In this document: positions 35,809 through 45,711 of the stretch, one piece after another
How positions within the stretch are numbered: position 1 is the stretch's first letter
How the letters are laid out: each line of letters opens with the position of its first letter
Assembly: GCA_902582605.1 (NCBI GenBank)
Contig: CACHSP010000001.1
Location: forward strand, 62,001 to 126,000
Length of the DNA: 64,000 nt
Origin: an uncultured Pelagibacteraceae bacterium
GTDB lineage: Bacteria; Pseudomonadota; Alphaproteobacteria; Pelagibacterales; Pelagibacteraceae
Direction of reading: 5' to 3'
Position numbers and translations under genes: made by a program
Notes under the pieces: model-generated
What the model saw: the letters and a program-made list of their open reading frames with translations, nothing else
What the model was told of the DNA's origin: nothing
Databases searched by the model: none

Positions 35809-37838
35809 TTAATTCTTTTTTGATATCTTATCCATCCGGGGCTATTTATACCGCTTTCATTTTCAATATCTTGATTAAATTCAAATTCTTCTATTTCTTC
35901 CTTGGTTTCATCGAAAAAAGAATTTTTTTCTAAATATTTGTCAGGTAGCTCATCAATAAATCTTGACGCCATACTATCTATCCAATCACCCTGATAAAAT
36001 CTGTTCATCGAAAAAGATACTACTACTTTTTTCTTAGCTCTAGTTAAACCCACATATGCCAATCTCCTTTCTTCCTCTAAACCACTTTGACCTTTTTCTT
36101 CTATAGATTTTTGGTGAGGAAAAAGTCCTTCTTCCCAACCAGGTAAAAAAATTACATCAAACTCAAGACCTTTCGCAGCATGCATTGTCATCATATTAAC
36201 TTTTTCACCTTCCCATTCTTGATCAATTGATGTTGCTAGCGAAACATGATCTAAAAAACTTTCCAAATTATCAAACTCTTTCATTGCGCTTAACAATTCT
36301 TTTATATTTTCAAGTCTGTTTTCATTTTCTAGATCTTTTTTATTTTTAAGCATTGCTGAATATCCAGACTCATCAAGAATAGTTTGTAATAATTTAACAT
36401 GACCCATTTTTTTTATTGTTAGATCATTTCTCCATTTTGAAATTAAATCTAAAAAGGACATCAAACTGATTTTAGCCTTTGGTTTGATTAAATTTTCCTC
36501 TATCATTTTTCGAGATGAAATCTCTAAGCAATCTTTTTGCTTTTTTGCAAATTCATGAATACTTTTCAGCGTGCTATCACCAATCGAGCGTTTTGGATTA
36601 TTAACAATTCTTTCAAAAGCTAGATCATCTTTCTCTTGATAAACTAATCTTAAATATGCAACACAATCTTTTATTTCAGCTCTCTCATAAAATTTGATTC
36701 CTCCTAAAATTCTATAAGGTAGTCCAATTTTTAAAAATCTTTCTTCAAATTCTCTAGTTTGAAATATTGCCCTTACAAGAATGGTAATATTATTATATGA
36801 ATAATCTTGCTTTATTTTTTCAATTTCATCCGAAATTCCAATAGCCTCGTCTTTTCCATTTTTATAACAATTTAACTTGACTAATTCACCTTCGTTTAAA
36901 GTTGATTTTAATGTTTTGCCAACTCTATTTTCATTATTTGCTATTAAATTTGATGCTACTGCAAGAATATTTTCAGTAGATCTATAATTTTCTTCCAGTC
37001 TTATTACTTTTGTATTTTCATAAACTTGATCAAATTCTAAAAAATTTTTTATTTCAGCTCCTCTCCAACTATAAATTGATTGATCATCATCTCCCACGCA
37101 ACAGATATTTTTATTTTTTTCTGAGAGTAATTTAAGCCATTTGCTTTGTATGAAATTTGTATCTTGATATTCATCAACTAGAATATATTTAAAATTTTTT
37201 GAGTAAATTTCTTGTATATCTTTATTTTTTTCCAAAATTTTGACCGCATGAAGAATTAGATCACCGAAGTCACATGAATTTAAATCGATTAACTTCTGTT
37301 GATAAATTTTATAAATTGGCAGTATAGTTTTTTCGTAAATGTCCTTATGATTGATTATAACTTCACTTGGATAAAATCCTTTATTTTTCCATTTATCAAT
37401 TATTGCAAGAATATATCTTGGAGCTAATTGTTTAATATCAATATTTTCTGCTTTACATATATTTTTAATCAGCCTTGTTTGGTCATCAGCATCTACTATT
37501 GTAAAATTTGAGTTAAGATTAACCGCTGGAGCGTGTTTTCTCAAAAGTTTGGCACATATAGAGTGAAAAGTTCCAAGCCATGATAACCCTGTTGCTGAGG
37601 CGCCTAAAATTTTGCTTACTCTAGTTTGCATTTCTTTAGCAGCTTTGTTGGTGAATGTTACTGCTAGTATTTGATTAGGATAAGCTTTTTTCTCTTTAAT
37701 TATATTTGCTATCCTTGTTGTAAGCACTTTGGTTTTTCCAGAACCAGCACCAGCCACGATTAAAAGCGGTCCATCAAGATGTGTAACAGCCTCTTTTTGG
37801 GCTTTATTAAGACTTTCTAAATATTCAGAGTTTAACAT
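35805..37838 (-). CDS. uvrD: UvrD/PcrA-family superfamily 1 DNA helicase
   Basis: 677 residues. Motifs in order: Q-motif (LNKAQKEAVTHLDGPLLI), Walker A AGAGSGKT (29-36), motif Ia TFTNKAAKEM, DEBox VDEYQDTN, motif III CVGDDDQSIYSWRGAE, motif IV RLEENYRS, motif V MTMHAAKGLEFDVIFLPGWEEGLFPH, and motif VI ERRLAYVGLTRAKKKV. It unwinds DNA 3' to 5' in repair and clears RecA or stalled polymerase. UvrD and PcrA cannot be told apart here. The shortened C-terminal tail lacks an obvious Tudor-like domain. Confidence 0.95.
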   Translation of the reverse strand: MLNSEYLESLNKAQKEAVTHLDGPLLIVAGAGSGKTKVLTTRIANIIKEKKAYPNQILAVTFTNKAAKEMQTRVSKILGASATGLSWLGTFHSICAKLLRKHAPAVNLNSNFTIVDADDQTRLIKNICKAENIDIKQLAPRYILAIIDKWKNKGFYPSEVIINHKDIYEKTILPIYKIYQQKLIDLNSCDFGDLILHAVKILEKNKDIQEIYSKNFKYILVDEYQDTNFIQSKWLKLLSEKNKNICCVGDDDQSIYSWRGAEIKNFLEFDQVYENTKVIRLEENYRSTENILAVASNLIANNENRVGKTLKSTLNEGELVKLNCYKNGKDEAIGISDEIEKIKQDYSYNNITILVRAIFQTREFEERFLKIGLPYRILGGIKFYERAEIKDCVAYLRLVYQEKDDLAFERIVNNPKRSIGDSTLKSIHEFAKKQKDCLEISSRKMIEENLIKPKAKISLMSFLDLISKWRNDLTIKKMGHVKLLQTILDESGYSAMLKNKKDLENENRLENIKELLSAMKEFDNLESFLDHVSLATSIDQEWEGEKVNMMTMHAAKGLEFDVIFLPGWEEGLFPHQKSIEEKGQSGLEEERRLAYVGLTRAKKKVVVSFSMNRFYQGDWIDSMASRFIDELPDKYLEKNSFFDETKEEIEEFEFNQDIENESGINSPGWIRYQKRIK

Positions 37839-37872
37839 TTTTTATTTTAAATTATAACTTGTTTCAATTTAT

Positions 37873-39360
37873 ATGAGAAAACATAATTTATTATCAAAAA
37901 AAATCAGAAAACAAATTTTATCTATAAATAATTTATTAGAGAGTTATTTCAATAGTTTAAGACGCTTCATATTAGACGCAAAAAAATTGAGGTTTGATAA
38001 GAATAATAAATTTTTCATTGTTATAGTATCAACTATATTTTTGACACTTGTGTATTTTTTAATACCTACTGCTTATAATAAAGAAATAATTCAAAAAGAG
38101 ATAAAGAATCAGGTTTTTCAAAAATACAACATAACCATAAAATTCGATAATGAGATTCAATATAACTTTTTACCCAAACCACACTTTAGTTCAAAAAATT
38201 TATTAATACTCAATAAAAAAAAAAAAATTGGAGAAGTAAAAAATTTTAAAATCTTTATTAATTTTAAAAATTTTTTTAAATTTAATCAAATTCAAACGTT
38301 AGATATAATTTTTGATAAAGCTGATTTTAATATAAAAAAGTCTGACCTAAGTTTTTTTACAACCCTCCTTAAAACTGAGCCGAATAGATACAAAATAAAA
38401 ATTAAAAGAAGTAATCTTTTTTTTATGAATAAAGATGATGAGGTTTTATTTATTAATCAAATAAATGATAGCCAGATTTATTATGATCTTAAAAATCTAA
38501 AAAATATTTTTGTTACTAAAAGTAAAGTTTTTAATGTCCCATATAAATTAACTATAGGAAATGATAAATTAAATAAAATTTTAGATTTTGAATTAGTTTC
38601 TAAAAAACTAGTATTAAAGATTGAAAATAAAACAGATTATAAAATGGAAAATGATACTGGAAGTTTGAAAATAAGTTTTAAAAATAAAAGTAATATTTTT
38701 GATTATCAAATAAACCAAAATACTTTGGATATTTTTCTAAACGACACAAACAAAACGTTTAAAGGATTATTGGAATTCAAACCTTTTTATTTAATATCAA
38801 ATATTAATTATCAAACTTTTAGAGTAACAGATCTTTTAAATAATCCTTTTTTTATGGAGATTCTAAAATCCCAAATTTTCAATAATAAAAATCTTAATGC
38901 ATTAATAAATTTTAATGTAAAAAATGTTTATGATTTTAACAGATTTTCAGATTTATCATTAAAATTGAAAATAGAACAAGGAAATTATAATTTCTCAAAT
39001 TCCAATATTTATTGGAGAGAAAATGTGAAAGTACTATTTTTAGATGCATTTTTAAATTTTAATCAAGAAAAAATTAATTTAAATGGAAGAACATCCTTTG
39101 AAGTTAAAAATAAAGATGAGTTTTATAAGTTTCTTCAAATTAAAAAAGAGCTTAGAAAAAATATCGAGAAAATAGAGTTAGACTTCAATTATGATTTGAA
39201 CGAAGAAAAGATTACTTTTGATAATTTAAGAATTGACAATAAATCAAATGAAAAAATTGAAGAAATTGTCTCAAATTTTAACTCAAGTAATAAAAAGTTT
39301 TTTAATAAAATTACTTTTAAAAATTTTGTAAATGATATTTTGACAGCTTATTTTGGGTAA
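37873..39360 (+). CDS. AsmA-family-like membrane-anchored protein
   Basis: 495 residues. One N-terminal membrane segment (about 47-66, [18 protein letters not shown]) is followed by a long beta-strand-rich, asparagine/lysine-rich periplasmic region, beginning with an AsmA-like stretch ([36 protein letters not shown]). AsmA-like proteins are thought to bridge the periplasm for lipid transport to the outer membrane. Similarity is topological and weak, so the function is inference. It is divergent from uvrD (34-nt gap) and its end overlaps fumC by 13 nt. Confidence 0.7.
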   Translation: MRKHNLLSKKIRKQILSINNLLESYFNSLRRFILDAKKLRFDKNNKFFIVIVSTIFLTLVYFLIPTAYNKEIIQKEIKNQVFQKYNITIKFDNEIQYNFLPKPHFSSKNLLILNKKKKIGEVKNFKIFINFKNFFKFNQIQTLDIIFDKADFNIKKSDLSFFTTLLKTEPNRYKIKIKRSNLFFMNKDDEVLFINQINDSQIYYDLKNLKNIFVTKSKVFNVPYKLTIGNDKLNKILDFELVSKKLVLKIENKTDYKMENDTGSLKISFKNKSNIFDYQINQNTLDIFLNDTNKTFKGLLEFKPFYLISNINYQTFRVTDLLNNPFFMEILKSQIFNNKNLNALINFNVKNVYDFNRFSDLSLKLKIEQGNYNFSNSNIYWRENVKVLFLDAFLNFNQEKINLNGRTSFEVKNKDEFYKFLQIKKELRKNIEKIELDFNYDLNEEKITFDNLRIDNKSNEKIEEIVSNFNSSNKKFFNKITFKNFVNDILTAYFG

Positions 39361-40736
39361 ATCATTTTTTTTGGATTGACAATTCTATCAAAATCCTTTT
39401 CATTAATTAACTTTGTTTTAAGAGCTTCCTCTTTTAAGGTCGTACCTTTTTTAAGAGCTGTCTTGGCTATTTTGGCTGAATTGTCATATCCAATGTGAGG
39501 TGCTAATGCAGTGACCAACATTAATGAGTTATCTAAAAATTCTTTTATCTTAACTTTATCAGCCTTAATTCCTTTTACACAATATAAAGCAAAATTCTTT
39601 GTGCTATCTGCTAGAAGATCAATAGATTGTAAAATGTTATGGGCAATAAGCGGCTTAAAAACATTAAGCTCAAAATGCCCATGTGAACCTGCCATTGTGA
39701 TCCCATTATGATTACCAATCACTTTAACACAAACCATAGTCACTGCTTCAGACTGAGTTGGGTTCACTTTTCCAGGCATAATTGAAGAACCGGGTTCATT
39801 TGCTGGTAAAATTATCTCACCATATCCAGCTCTAGGTCCTGATCCCAAGAATCTAATATCATTTGCAATTTTCATTAAACTAACAGCAGTAGTATTTAAG
39901 GTTCCAGAAAAATTTACTATCTCATCATGAGCTGCTAAAGCAGCAAATTTATTCTTGGTTGGTTTAAAAGGTAGTTTGGTTATTTTTTTTATTTCATTTA
40001 TTACCTTTTTATCGAAACCTTTTTTACTATTAATTCCTGTGCCAACTGCAGTACCACCTTGAGCTAAATAATAAATTTCATTTAAAGCGTTCTTAATTCT
40101 AAAAATACAATCTTCTAATTGAGATTGATATCCTGAAAACTCTTGTCCTAATGACAAAGGAGTTGCGTCTTGAAGATGAGTTCTTCCTACTTTTACAATA
40201 TTTTTAAATTGAGAAACTTTTTTTTTCAATTCTTTGTTTAAAAGCTCAAGAGATGGTAATAACTTATTTTTAGTTTCCATAGCAATAGCTATATGCATTG
40301 CCGTAGGAAATACATCATTGGTAGATTGAGATTTATTAACATGATCATTTGGATGTACTGGTTTTTTTGTACCTTTTCTTCCACGCAAAATTTCGATTGC
40401 TCTATTTGCAATGACTTCATTTACATTCATATTAGTTTGAGTACCAGAGCCGGTTTGCCAGACTTTTAGTGGAAAATGTTCGTCTAATTTACCACTGATT
40501 ACCTCATTAGATGCTTTTACAATTGCATTAGAAATTTTTGGTACAATCTGTTTTTCTTTTCTATGAACAATAGCAGCAGCTTTTTTAATTATTGCAATAG
40601 ATTTTATTAAAACTGGTCTAACTAGAAATTCTCCAATATCGAAATATTTTTTTGATCTTTGAGTCGATGCTCCCCAATATTTATCATTAGGAACATTAAT
40701 TGTTCCAATACTATCGAATTCTTTTCTTAATTTCAT
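39348..40736 (-). CDS. fumC: Class II fumarate hydratase
   Basis: 462 residues, homotetrameric iron-free fumarase that converts fumarate to malate in the TCA cycle. Conserved segments: [71 protein letters not shown], and the superfamily signature [11 protein letters not shown]. It is convergent with the AsmA-like gene and divergent from the MazG-like gene. Confidence 0.97.
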   Translation of the reverse strand: MKLRKEFDSIGTINVPNDKYWGASTQRSKKYFDIGEFLVRPVLIKSIAIIKKAAAIVHRKEKQIVPKISNAIVKASNEVISGKLDEHFPLKVWQTGSGTQTNMNVNEVIANRAIEILRGRKGTKKPVHPNDHVNKSQSTNDVFPTAMHIAIAMETKNKLLPSLELLNKELKKKVSQFKNIVKVGRTHLQDATPLSLGQEFSGYQSQLEDCIFRIKNALNEIYYLAQGGTAVGTGINSKKGFDKKVINEIKKITKLPFKPTKNKFAALAAHDEIVNFSGTLNTTAVSLMKIANDIRFLGSGPRAGYGEIILPANEPGSSIMPGKVNPTQSEAVTMVCVKVIGNHNGITMAGSHGHFELNVFKPLIAHNILQSIDLLADSTKNFALYCVKGIKADKVKIKEFLDNSLMLVTALAPHIGYDNSAKIAKTALKKGTTLKEEALKTKLINEKDFDRIVNPKKMIYPK

Positions 40737-40802
40737 TGATTAATAGACAAATATTAAATTACTATAAATATACATTAATTTTATAAAACTTACAGGAGCA
40801 TT

Positions 40803-41174
40803 ATGTCAAATTTTAGCAAGGTTGGAATTTTTATGAAAACTTTTGGTCAAGAAGTTAAAAAAAAACCTTCATTTAGCACAGATAAAATCAATAAACTGCG
40901 ATTAGATCTTATAAAAGAAGAATTGAGCGAGCTTACTGATGCAATGAATAATAAGGATTTATTAGAGGTTGCTGACGCTCTAACAGATATCTTGTATGTT
41001 ACATATGGAGCAGGTCATGCTTTTGGAATTGATTTAGATAAGTGTTTTGATGAAGTTCAAAATTCTAATATGAGCAAGTTAGACGAGGATGGAAAACCAA
41101 TTTATAACGAACATGGTAAAGTAATGAAAGGTCCAAATTACTTCAAGCCAGATCTCTCAAAATTTGTTAATTAA
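40803..41174 (+). CDS. MazG-like nucleotide pyrophosphohydrolase
   Basis: 123 residues. All-alpha NTP-PPase fold with an EELSEL motif (about 39-44) and a downstream EVADALTDILYVTYG motif (about 55-69), matching the EExxE...ExxD metal site. The C-terminal part (KLDEDGKPIYNEHGKVMKGPNYFKPDL) is typical of short stand-alone members annotated as phosphoribosyl-ATP pyrophosphohydrolase-like. Probably a house-cleaning enzyme that hydrolyses abnormal NTPs. A good AGGAG ribosome site (40794-40798) precedes the ATG. The stop overlaps the convergent nadC end by 4 nt. Confidence 0.88.
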   Translation: MSNFSKVGIFMKTFGQEVKKKPSFSTDKINKLRLDLIKEELSELTDAMNNKDLLEVADALTDILYVTYGAGHAFGIDLDKCFDEVQNSNMSKLDEDGKPIYNEHGKVMKGPNYFKPDLSKFVN

Positions 41175-42004
41175 ATTTCTAATTTAAAATCAATTGCTGG
41201 TGCGCTATGAGTTATTCCACCAACAGAAATTCTATCTATACCAGTTTTTGCAATCAATTTAACTTTTTTGAGATTAATATTTCCTGAAGCTTCAGTTTGA
41301 TAGTATTTTTTTGCAAGCTTAACACCTAATTTTAAATTTTTAACATTCATATTATCAAATAAAACACAATCAAATTTTAATCCGATTATTTTCTTCAGCT
41401 GTTTAATTGTGTCTACTTCCACAGTTATTTTTTTTCGTTTTTTATTTTTGATTGCCAAACTTACTAATTCCCTTATGTTCGAATTTGCAATATGATTGTC
41501 TTTTATCAAAAATTCGTCACTTAAGTTAAATCTATGGTTGGTTCCCCCACCTAATTTTACAGCATATTTTTGTATTACTCTTAAATTAGGTATTGTCTTT
41601 CTAGTGCAACAAATTTTACATTTCTTACCTGCAAATTTGACAAATTGATTTGTTTTTGTAGCTATGCCCGAAATATGAGATAAAAAATTTAAAGCAACTC
41701 TTTCTGCAATCAAAATATTTTTTTTATTTCCTCTAATAATTGCGATTATTGAATTGCTTTTAATAAAAGATCCATCTTTCGTTTTTGCAATGAATTTAAT
41801 TTTTTTATCGATTAGTAAAAAAGTGTATTTTGCAAATAGTAGCCCACCAATCACAGCGTTTTGGTTAGACACTAATTTTGCTTCTATAATCTTATCATCT
41901 TTAATTAAACCAGAAGTAATATCGCCCAATGGATATAAATCTTCATTCAGTGCAAGTTTAACATTACTTTTTATAAAATTTTCGCTAAGTTTTATTTGAG
42001 ACAC
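41171..42004 (-). CDS. nadC: Nicotinate-nucleotide pyrophosphorylase (quinolinate phosphoribosyltransferase)
   Basis: 277 residues. It converts quinolinate and PRPP to nicotinate mononucleotide. Motifs: ALNEDLYPLGDITSGLI, ERVALNFLSHISGIATKT, CTRKTIPNLRVIQKYAVKLGGGTNHRFNLSDEFLIKDNHI, VEVDTIKQLK, and EASGNINLKKV with ISVGGITHS near the end. It lies 6 nt downstream of nadA. nadB (aspartate oxidase), often between them, is absent, so iminoaspartate must come from an enzyme encoded elsewhere. Confidence 0.96.
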   Translation of the reverse strand: MSQIKLSENFIKSNVKLALNEDLYPLGDITSGLIKDDKIIEAKLVSNQNAVIGGLLFAKYTFLLIDKKIKFIAKTKDGSFIKSNSIIAIIRGNKKNILIAERVALNFLSHISGIATKTNQFVKFAGKKCKICCTRKTIPNLRVIQKYAVKLGGGTNHRFNLSDEFLIKDNHIANSNIRELVSLAIKNKKRKKITVEVDTIKQLKKIIGLKFDCVLFDNMNVKNLKLGVKLAKKYYQTEASGNINLKKVKLIAKTGIDRISVGGITHSAPAIDFKLEI

Positions 42005-42010
42005 AAAAAG

Positions 42011-43000
42011 TTATCTGCCAATAGCAACCATTTTTTCTACTGACATTCTCGCTTTGTTGATTGTTTCTTGATCCATAATAATTTCACCAGTTTCATTCTC
42101 TAAACAATCTAGTATTTTTGGTAAGGTTATTTTTTTCATATGAGGACACATGTTACATGGTCTAATAAATTCTACATTTGGATTTTCGACTTGAATATTG
42201 TCACTCATTGAACATTCAGTAACCATCATTACTTTTTTAGGCTGATTATCTTTAACATAATTTATCATTCCTGAAGTTGACCCAGCAAAATCGCTTGCTT
42301 TAATTACATCTGGTGGACACTCAGGATGAGCTATGATTTTTATCCCTGGGTTGCTCTTTCTGATATTTTGAATTTCTTTTTCATTAAATTGATCATGAAC
42401 AATACAAATTCCTTTCCAAGAAATAATTTCAACATCTGTTTGAGAGGCAACATATTTTGCAAGATAATCATCTGGTAAAAAAATTACCTTTCTTACTCCT
42501 AAAGATTTTACAATCTTTACAGCATTTGCAGATGTACAACACACATCTGTTTCTGCTTTTACATCTGCAGAAGTATTGACATAAGAAACTACTGGAACAC
42601 CAGGATATTTTTCTTTTAATAATCTTACATCTTTTCCCGTAATTGAAGATGAAAGAGAACAACCTGCTTTCATATCTGGAAGTAAGACTTTTTTATTTGG
42701 ACTCATTAGTTTTGCAGTTTCAGCCATAAAATGTACACCTGCCATAACAATTATATCTGCTGAAGTTTTTGAAGCTTCTACAGCTAGAGCTAGAGAGTCT
42801 GCTGAGAAATCTGCAATACCATGATAAATTTCTGGGGTTTGATAATTGTGAGCTAAAATTACTGCATTCTTTTCTTTTTTAAGTTTATTGATTTTATGTA
42901 TATAAGGAGCATGCACTGACCATTCAATTTCAGGCATAACCTTTGAAATCTTTTTATAAATTGGATCAGTTGCTTGTTTTACTTCTTGATTAAATTCCAT
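42011..43000 (-). CDS. nadA: Quinolinate synthase A
   Basis: 329 residues. A 4Fe-4S enzyme that condenses iminoaspartate with dihydroxyacetone phosphate. Motifs: KEKNAVILAHNYQTPEIYHGIADFSADSLAL, MAGVHFMAETAKLMSPNKKVLLPDMKAGCSLSSSI, YVNTSADVKAETDVCCTSANAV, AHPECPPDV, VTECSMSDN and RPCNMCPHMKKITL. Likely cluster cysteines lie in KAGCSL, DVCCTS and PCNMCPH. It is the first gene of a nadA-nadC pair. Confidence 0.97.
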   Translation of the reverse strand: MEFNQEVKQATDPIYKKISKVMPEIEWSVHAPYIHKINKLKKEKNAVILAHNYQTPEIYHGIADFSADSLALAVEASKTSADIIVMAGVHFMAETAKLMSPNKKVLLPDMKAGCSLSSSITGKDVRLLKEKYPGVPVVSYVNTSADVKAETDVCCTSANAVKIVKSLGVRKVIFLPDDYLAKYVASQTDVEIISWKGICIVHDQFNEKEIQNIRKSNPGIKIIAHPECPPDVIKASDFAGSTSGMINYVKDNQPKKVMMVTECSMSDNIQVENPNVEFIRPCNMCPHMKKITLPKILDCLENETGEIIMDQETINKARMSVEKMVAIGR

Positions 43001-43057
43001 AATAAAAATTTATCAATTTGAAACCTACTTGTCATTGATTTAATGTGGGTCAAATTT

Positions 43058-43143
43058 GCGGCTATGCTGAAATTGGTAGACAGGCACGGTTGAGGGCCGT
43101 GTGGACCTAGTCCATGAGAGTTCGAGTCTCTCTAGCCGCACCA
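43058..43143 (+). tRNA. tRNA-Leu (anticodon GAG)
   Basis: Class II tRNA: acceptor GCGGCTA with TAGCCGC, D-arm with AATTGGTAGA, anticodon stem CACGG with CCGTG around TTGAGGG (anticodon GAG), a long variable arm, a T-arm with loop TTCGAGT, then A and encoded CCA. It reads CTC and CTT leucine codons. It sits on the plus strand between two minus-strand genes, nadA and ygfZ. Confidence 0.97.
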
Positions 43144-43147
43144 AAAT

Positions 43148-44035
43148 TTAAATTTTAAGCCATTCGGGCACAAAAACTTTAAAAGAACCATTCTTACCCC
43201 GAAATATTTTGTTTTTTTCAAAATTTGAATCTAAATATTTAATGAGAGCAAAAGGATACGTTTCATTAATTAAGACTTTACCAATCTCAACATTATTATT
43301 AAAAACACCTTCATTTTCAATTAATTCTCCATCAATAATCTCGATTGGTAGTAATCTTTTTGAAAGCTTATTCTTTAATTTTATTCTAGCAGTATTTTCT
43401 TGCCCAACATAACAGCCTTTTTTAAAATCAATACCATTTAGCTCCTCAAAGTTACACTCAATACCAAATAATTTATTCTTCAATTTGTTTAAGTTTTTTG
43501 GAACTATACCAAGTTTATGACTATGAATATGATAGTTTTCAATTTTATCATTTTTAAGATCAAGTTTTTTTAAAGATAAATAAAGTTTTTCAAGATTAAT
43601 TATAAGTCTAGCACCCAAGTGTTTATTTCTTGGATCTAAAAAAATTGGATCTTCTCTATATTTAAGAGTAAAGCCCAACATATCCTTTGCACCTTCAATA
43701 GATAAATATTTTTCGTATCCAAAACTAGCAACTACAAATTCGTTACTTAAATTAAGAATTTCTACTTTTGATCTTATTTTATATAAATTTAATTGTTTAA
43801 ATATATCTTCAGACTGAGATTTTTCACAATCAATGAAGTAACCCAATTTGTGTTTCACAACCATGAATTCATATAAAAATTTACCTTGTGGAGTAAACAA
43901 CGACGCAAAACAACTGGAGTTATCTGTGACTTTATTAATGTCATTGCTAATCAGATTTTGCAAAAAATCTTTTGCATCTGAACCATTGACGTAAAGTATG
44001 GCTCTATCCTCTAATATATAAACATTATTATTCAT
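43148..44035 (-). CDS. ygfZ: YgfZ/IBA57-type folate-binding Fe-S cluster protein
   Basis: 295 residues, GcvT-like fold. The YgfZ signature KGCYVGQE is present with C208 in it, and the start has DRAILYVNGSDAKDFLQNLISNDI, typical of the family. YgfZ/IBA57 uses folate and aids assembly or repair of 4Fe-4S enzymes. It is divergent from the dihydroorotase gene and convergent with tRNA-Leu. Confidence 0.93.
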   Translation of the reverse strand: MNNNVYILEDRAILYVNGSDAKDFLQNLISNDINKVTDNSSCFASLFTPQGKFLYEFMVVKHKLGYFIDCEKSQSEDIFKQLNLYKIRSKVEILNLSNEFVVASFGYEKYLSIEGAKDMLGFTLKYREDPIFLDPRNKHLGARLIINLEKLYLSLKKLDLKNDKIENYHIHSHKLGIVPKNLNKLKNKLFGIECNFEELNGIDFKKGCYVGQENTARIKLKNKLSKRLLPIEIIDGELIENEGVFNNNVEIGKVLINETYPFALIKYLDSNFEKNKIFRGKNGSFKVFVPEWLKI

Positions 44036-44078
44036 ATTTGATTGATATCAGATTTTAATATAATAACTTTTCTCAAAA

Positions 44079-45386
44079 ATGTTAGATCTAATAATCAAAA
44101 ATGGGCAATGTTATATTAATGGGAAGTTAGAGAATAAAGATGTTGCTATTAAAGATGGCAAGATATCAAAAATTGGTGAAGTGTCAGAAAAAGCAAAAGA
44201 AGTGTATGATGCAAAAAACCTAATAGTCTTACCTGGATGTATTGATACCCAAACTCATTTTAGAGAACCAGGTTCAACAGACACTGAGGATCTTCATTCT
44301 GGAAGTAGGGCAGCTGTCGCTGGAGGAATTACTGCAGTATTTGAAATGCCAAATACTAACCCACCTACATCAAACATAAAAGAATTTCAAAGAAAATTAG
44401 ATCTTGCAAAAAATAGAATGTATTGCAATTACGCTTTCTATTTTGGTGCAACAGCTGAAAACGTTAATCAGTTAGCAGAGCTTAAAGATTTGGAAGGATG
44501 TTGTGGTATTAAATTATTTGTAGGTTCATCAACAGGTAATCTTTTAGTAGCTCTTGAAGAGGACATTGATAAAGTCTTTCAACATTGTTCTAAAATAGTT
44601 GCAGTGCATTCAGAAGATGAGGAAATTTTGAATAGGAATAAAAAATTAATAAAAAATGGTGATGTGCATTCACACCCTGTTTGGCGGAGTGAGGAGTGTG
44701 CTATTTCTTCAACTAGAAGAATTGTTAGAATTGCCAAAAAATATAACAAGAAAGCTCATGTTCTTCACATAACAACTAAGCAAGAGATAGATTTTTTATC
44801 TCAACACAAAGGCAATATTACTTTCGAAATTACCCCGCAGCATTTAACAATCTATGCACCAGATTGTTATGATAAACTTGGAACGTATGCACAAATGAAC
44901 CCGCCGATCAGAGACAAATCTCATTACGATCGATTATGGTATGCGGTTAAAAATAATATCAACGACACCATTGGTTCAGATCATGCACCTCATTTAAAAG
45001 CAAATAAAGATAAAGAATATCCTAATTCACCCTCAGGAATGCCCGGAGTTCAAACATTAATGCCAGTGATGTTAAACCATGTAAATGATGGAAAATTATC
45101 TCTTAATCAATTAATAAACTTAGTGTGTGAGAACCCGATAAAAATTTTTGGCATTCAGAATAAAGGATTTATTAAAGAGGGTTATGATGCTGATTTCACA
45201 ATTGTTGATATGAATAAGAAGATTATGATTAAAAATGAAAATATAGAGAGTAAATGTGGCTGGTCACCTTTTAATGATGTTGAGTTTAAAGGAACACCTG
45301 TAGCCACTATTATTGCTGGTAAAACTAAAATGAAAGATGGAAAAATTATAGGAGATCCAGAAGGAACCCCATTAGAGTTTAATTAA
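44079..45386 (+). CDS. pyrC: Dihydroorotase (class I-like amidohydrolase)
   Basis: 435 residues, amidohydrolase superfamily. Segments: LPGCIDTQTHFREPGSTDTEDL, AGGITAVFEMPNTNPPT, CGIKLFVGSSTG (metal-bridging lysine), VHSEDEEI, AHVLHITTKQE, TPQHLTI and GSDHAPH. It should cyclise carbamoyl aspartate to dihydroorotate, downstream of CarAB. The usual D-x-H-x-H first metal motif is D-T-Q-T-H60, so the first histidine is glutamine. I recall a subgroup annotated as dihydroorotase with DPQVHFREPG. Allantoinase or dihydropyrimidinase would be less likely alternatives. The end overlaps the SMR gene by 8 nt. Confidence 0.88.
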   Translation: MLDLIIKNGQCYINGKLENKDVAIKDGKISKIGEVSEKAKEVYDAKNLIVLPGCIDTQTHFREPGSTDTEDLHSGSRAAVAGGITAVFEMPNTNPPTSNIKEFQRKLDLAKNRMYCNYAFYFGATAENVNQLAELKDLEGCCGIKLFVGSSTGNLLVALEEDIDKVFQHCSKIVAVHSEDEEILNRNKKLIKNGDVHSHPVWRSEECAISSTRRIVRIAKKYNKKAHVLHITTKQEIDFLSQHKGNITFEITPQHLTIYAPDCYDKLGTYAQMNPPIRDKSHYDRLWYAVKNNINDTIGSDHAPHLKANKDKEYPNSPSGMPGVQTLMPVMLNHVNDGKLSLNQLINLVCENPIKIFGIQNKGFIKEGYDADFTIVDMNKKIMIKNENIESKCGWSPFNDVEFKGTPVATIIAGKTKMKDGKIIGDPEGTPLEFN

Positions 45387-45711
45387 GTTTTATTGTAAAA
45401 CTATTTACTAACACTACTCCAATTACAATTAAAAATAATCCTAATATTGCCTGCCAAGCCAAAGTTTGTTTGAAAAAAATATACCCCAGTATTGCAATGG
45501 TAAATATTCCAAGACCACTCCAGGTAGCATAAACTATTGCTATAGGAAGCTTGTTCACTACGAAAGTAAGTAGATAAAAAGCGGTTAAATAAAATATTGC
45601 AAGAAAACTTGTAGGAATTAGTTTGGTAAAATTTTGTGATACAGGTAATAGCATAGTGCCAGCTACTTCGCAAAAAATTGCACCGATTAGAAATAAATAA
45701 GTTTTAAGCAC
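45379..45711 (-). CDS. Small multidrug resistance (SMR) family transporter
   Basis: 110 residues, four membrane segments. The essential membrane glutamate of SMR proteins is E15 in FLIGAIFCEVAGTMLLPVSQ, and the family loop YATWSGLGIFTIAILGYIFFKQTLAWQAILGLFLIVIGVVLVN is clear. It probably exports cationic compounds (quaternary amines or guanidinium-like) by proton exchange as a dimer; EmrE-like and SugE/Gdx-like specificities cannot be told apart. Its start overlaps the prpE stop by 8 nt, which suggests co-transcription. Confidence 0.9.
   Translation of the reverse strand: MLKTYLFLIGAIFCEVAGTMLLPVSQNFTKLIPTSFLAIFYLTAFYLLTFVVNKLPIAIVYATWSGLGIFTIAILGYIFFKQTLAWQAILGLFLIVIGVVLVNSFTIKLN

Noticed and set aside
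45401-45673. 90-codon minus-strand frame inside the SMR gene
   Set aside because: Alternative frame of a well-supported SMR transporter.
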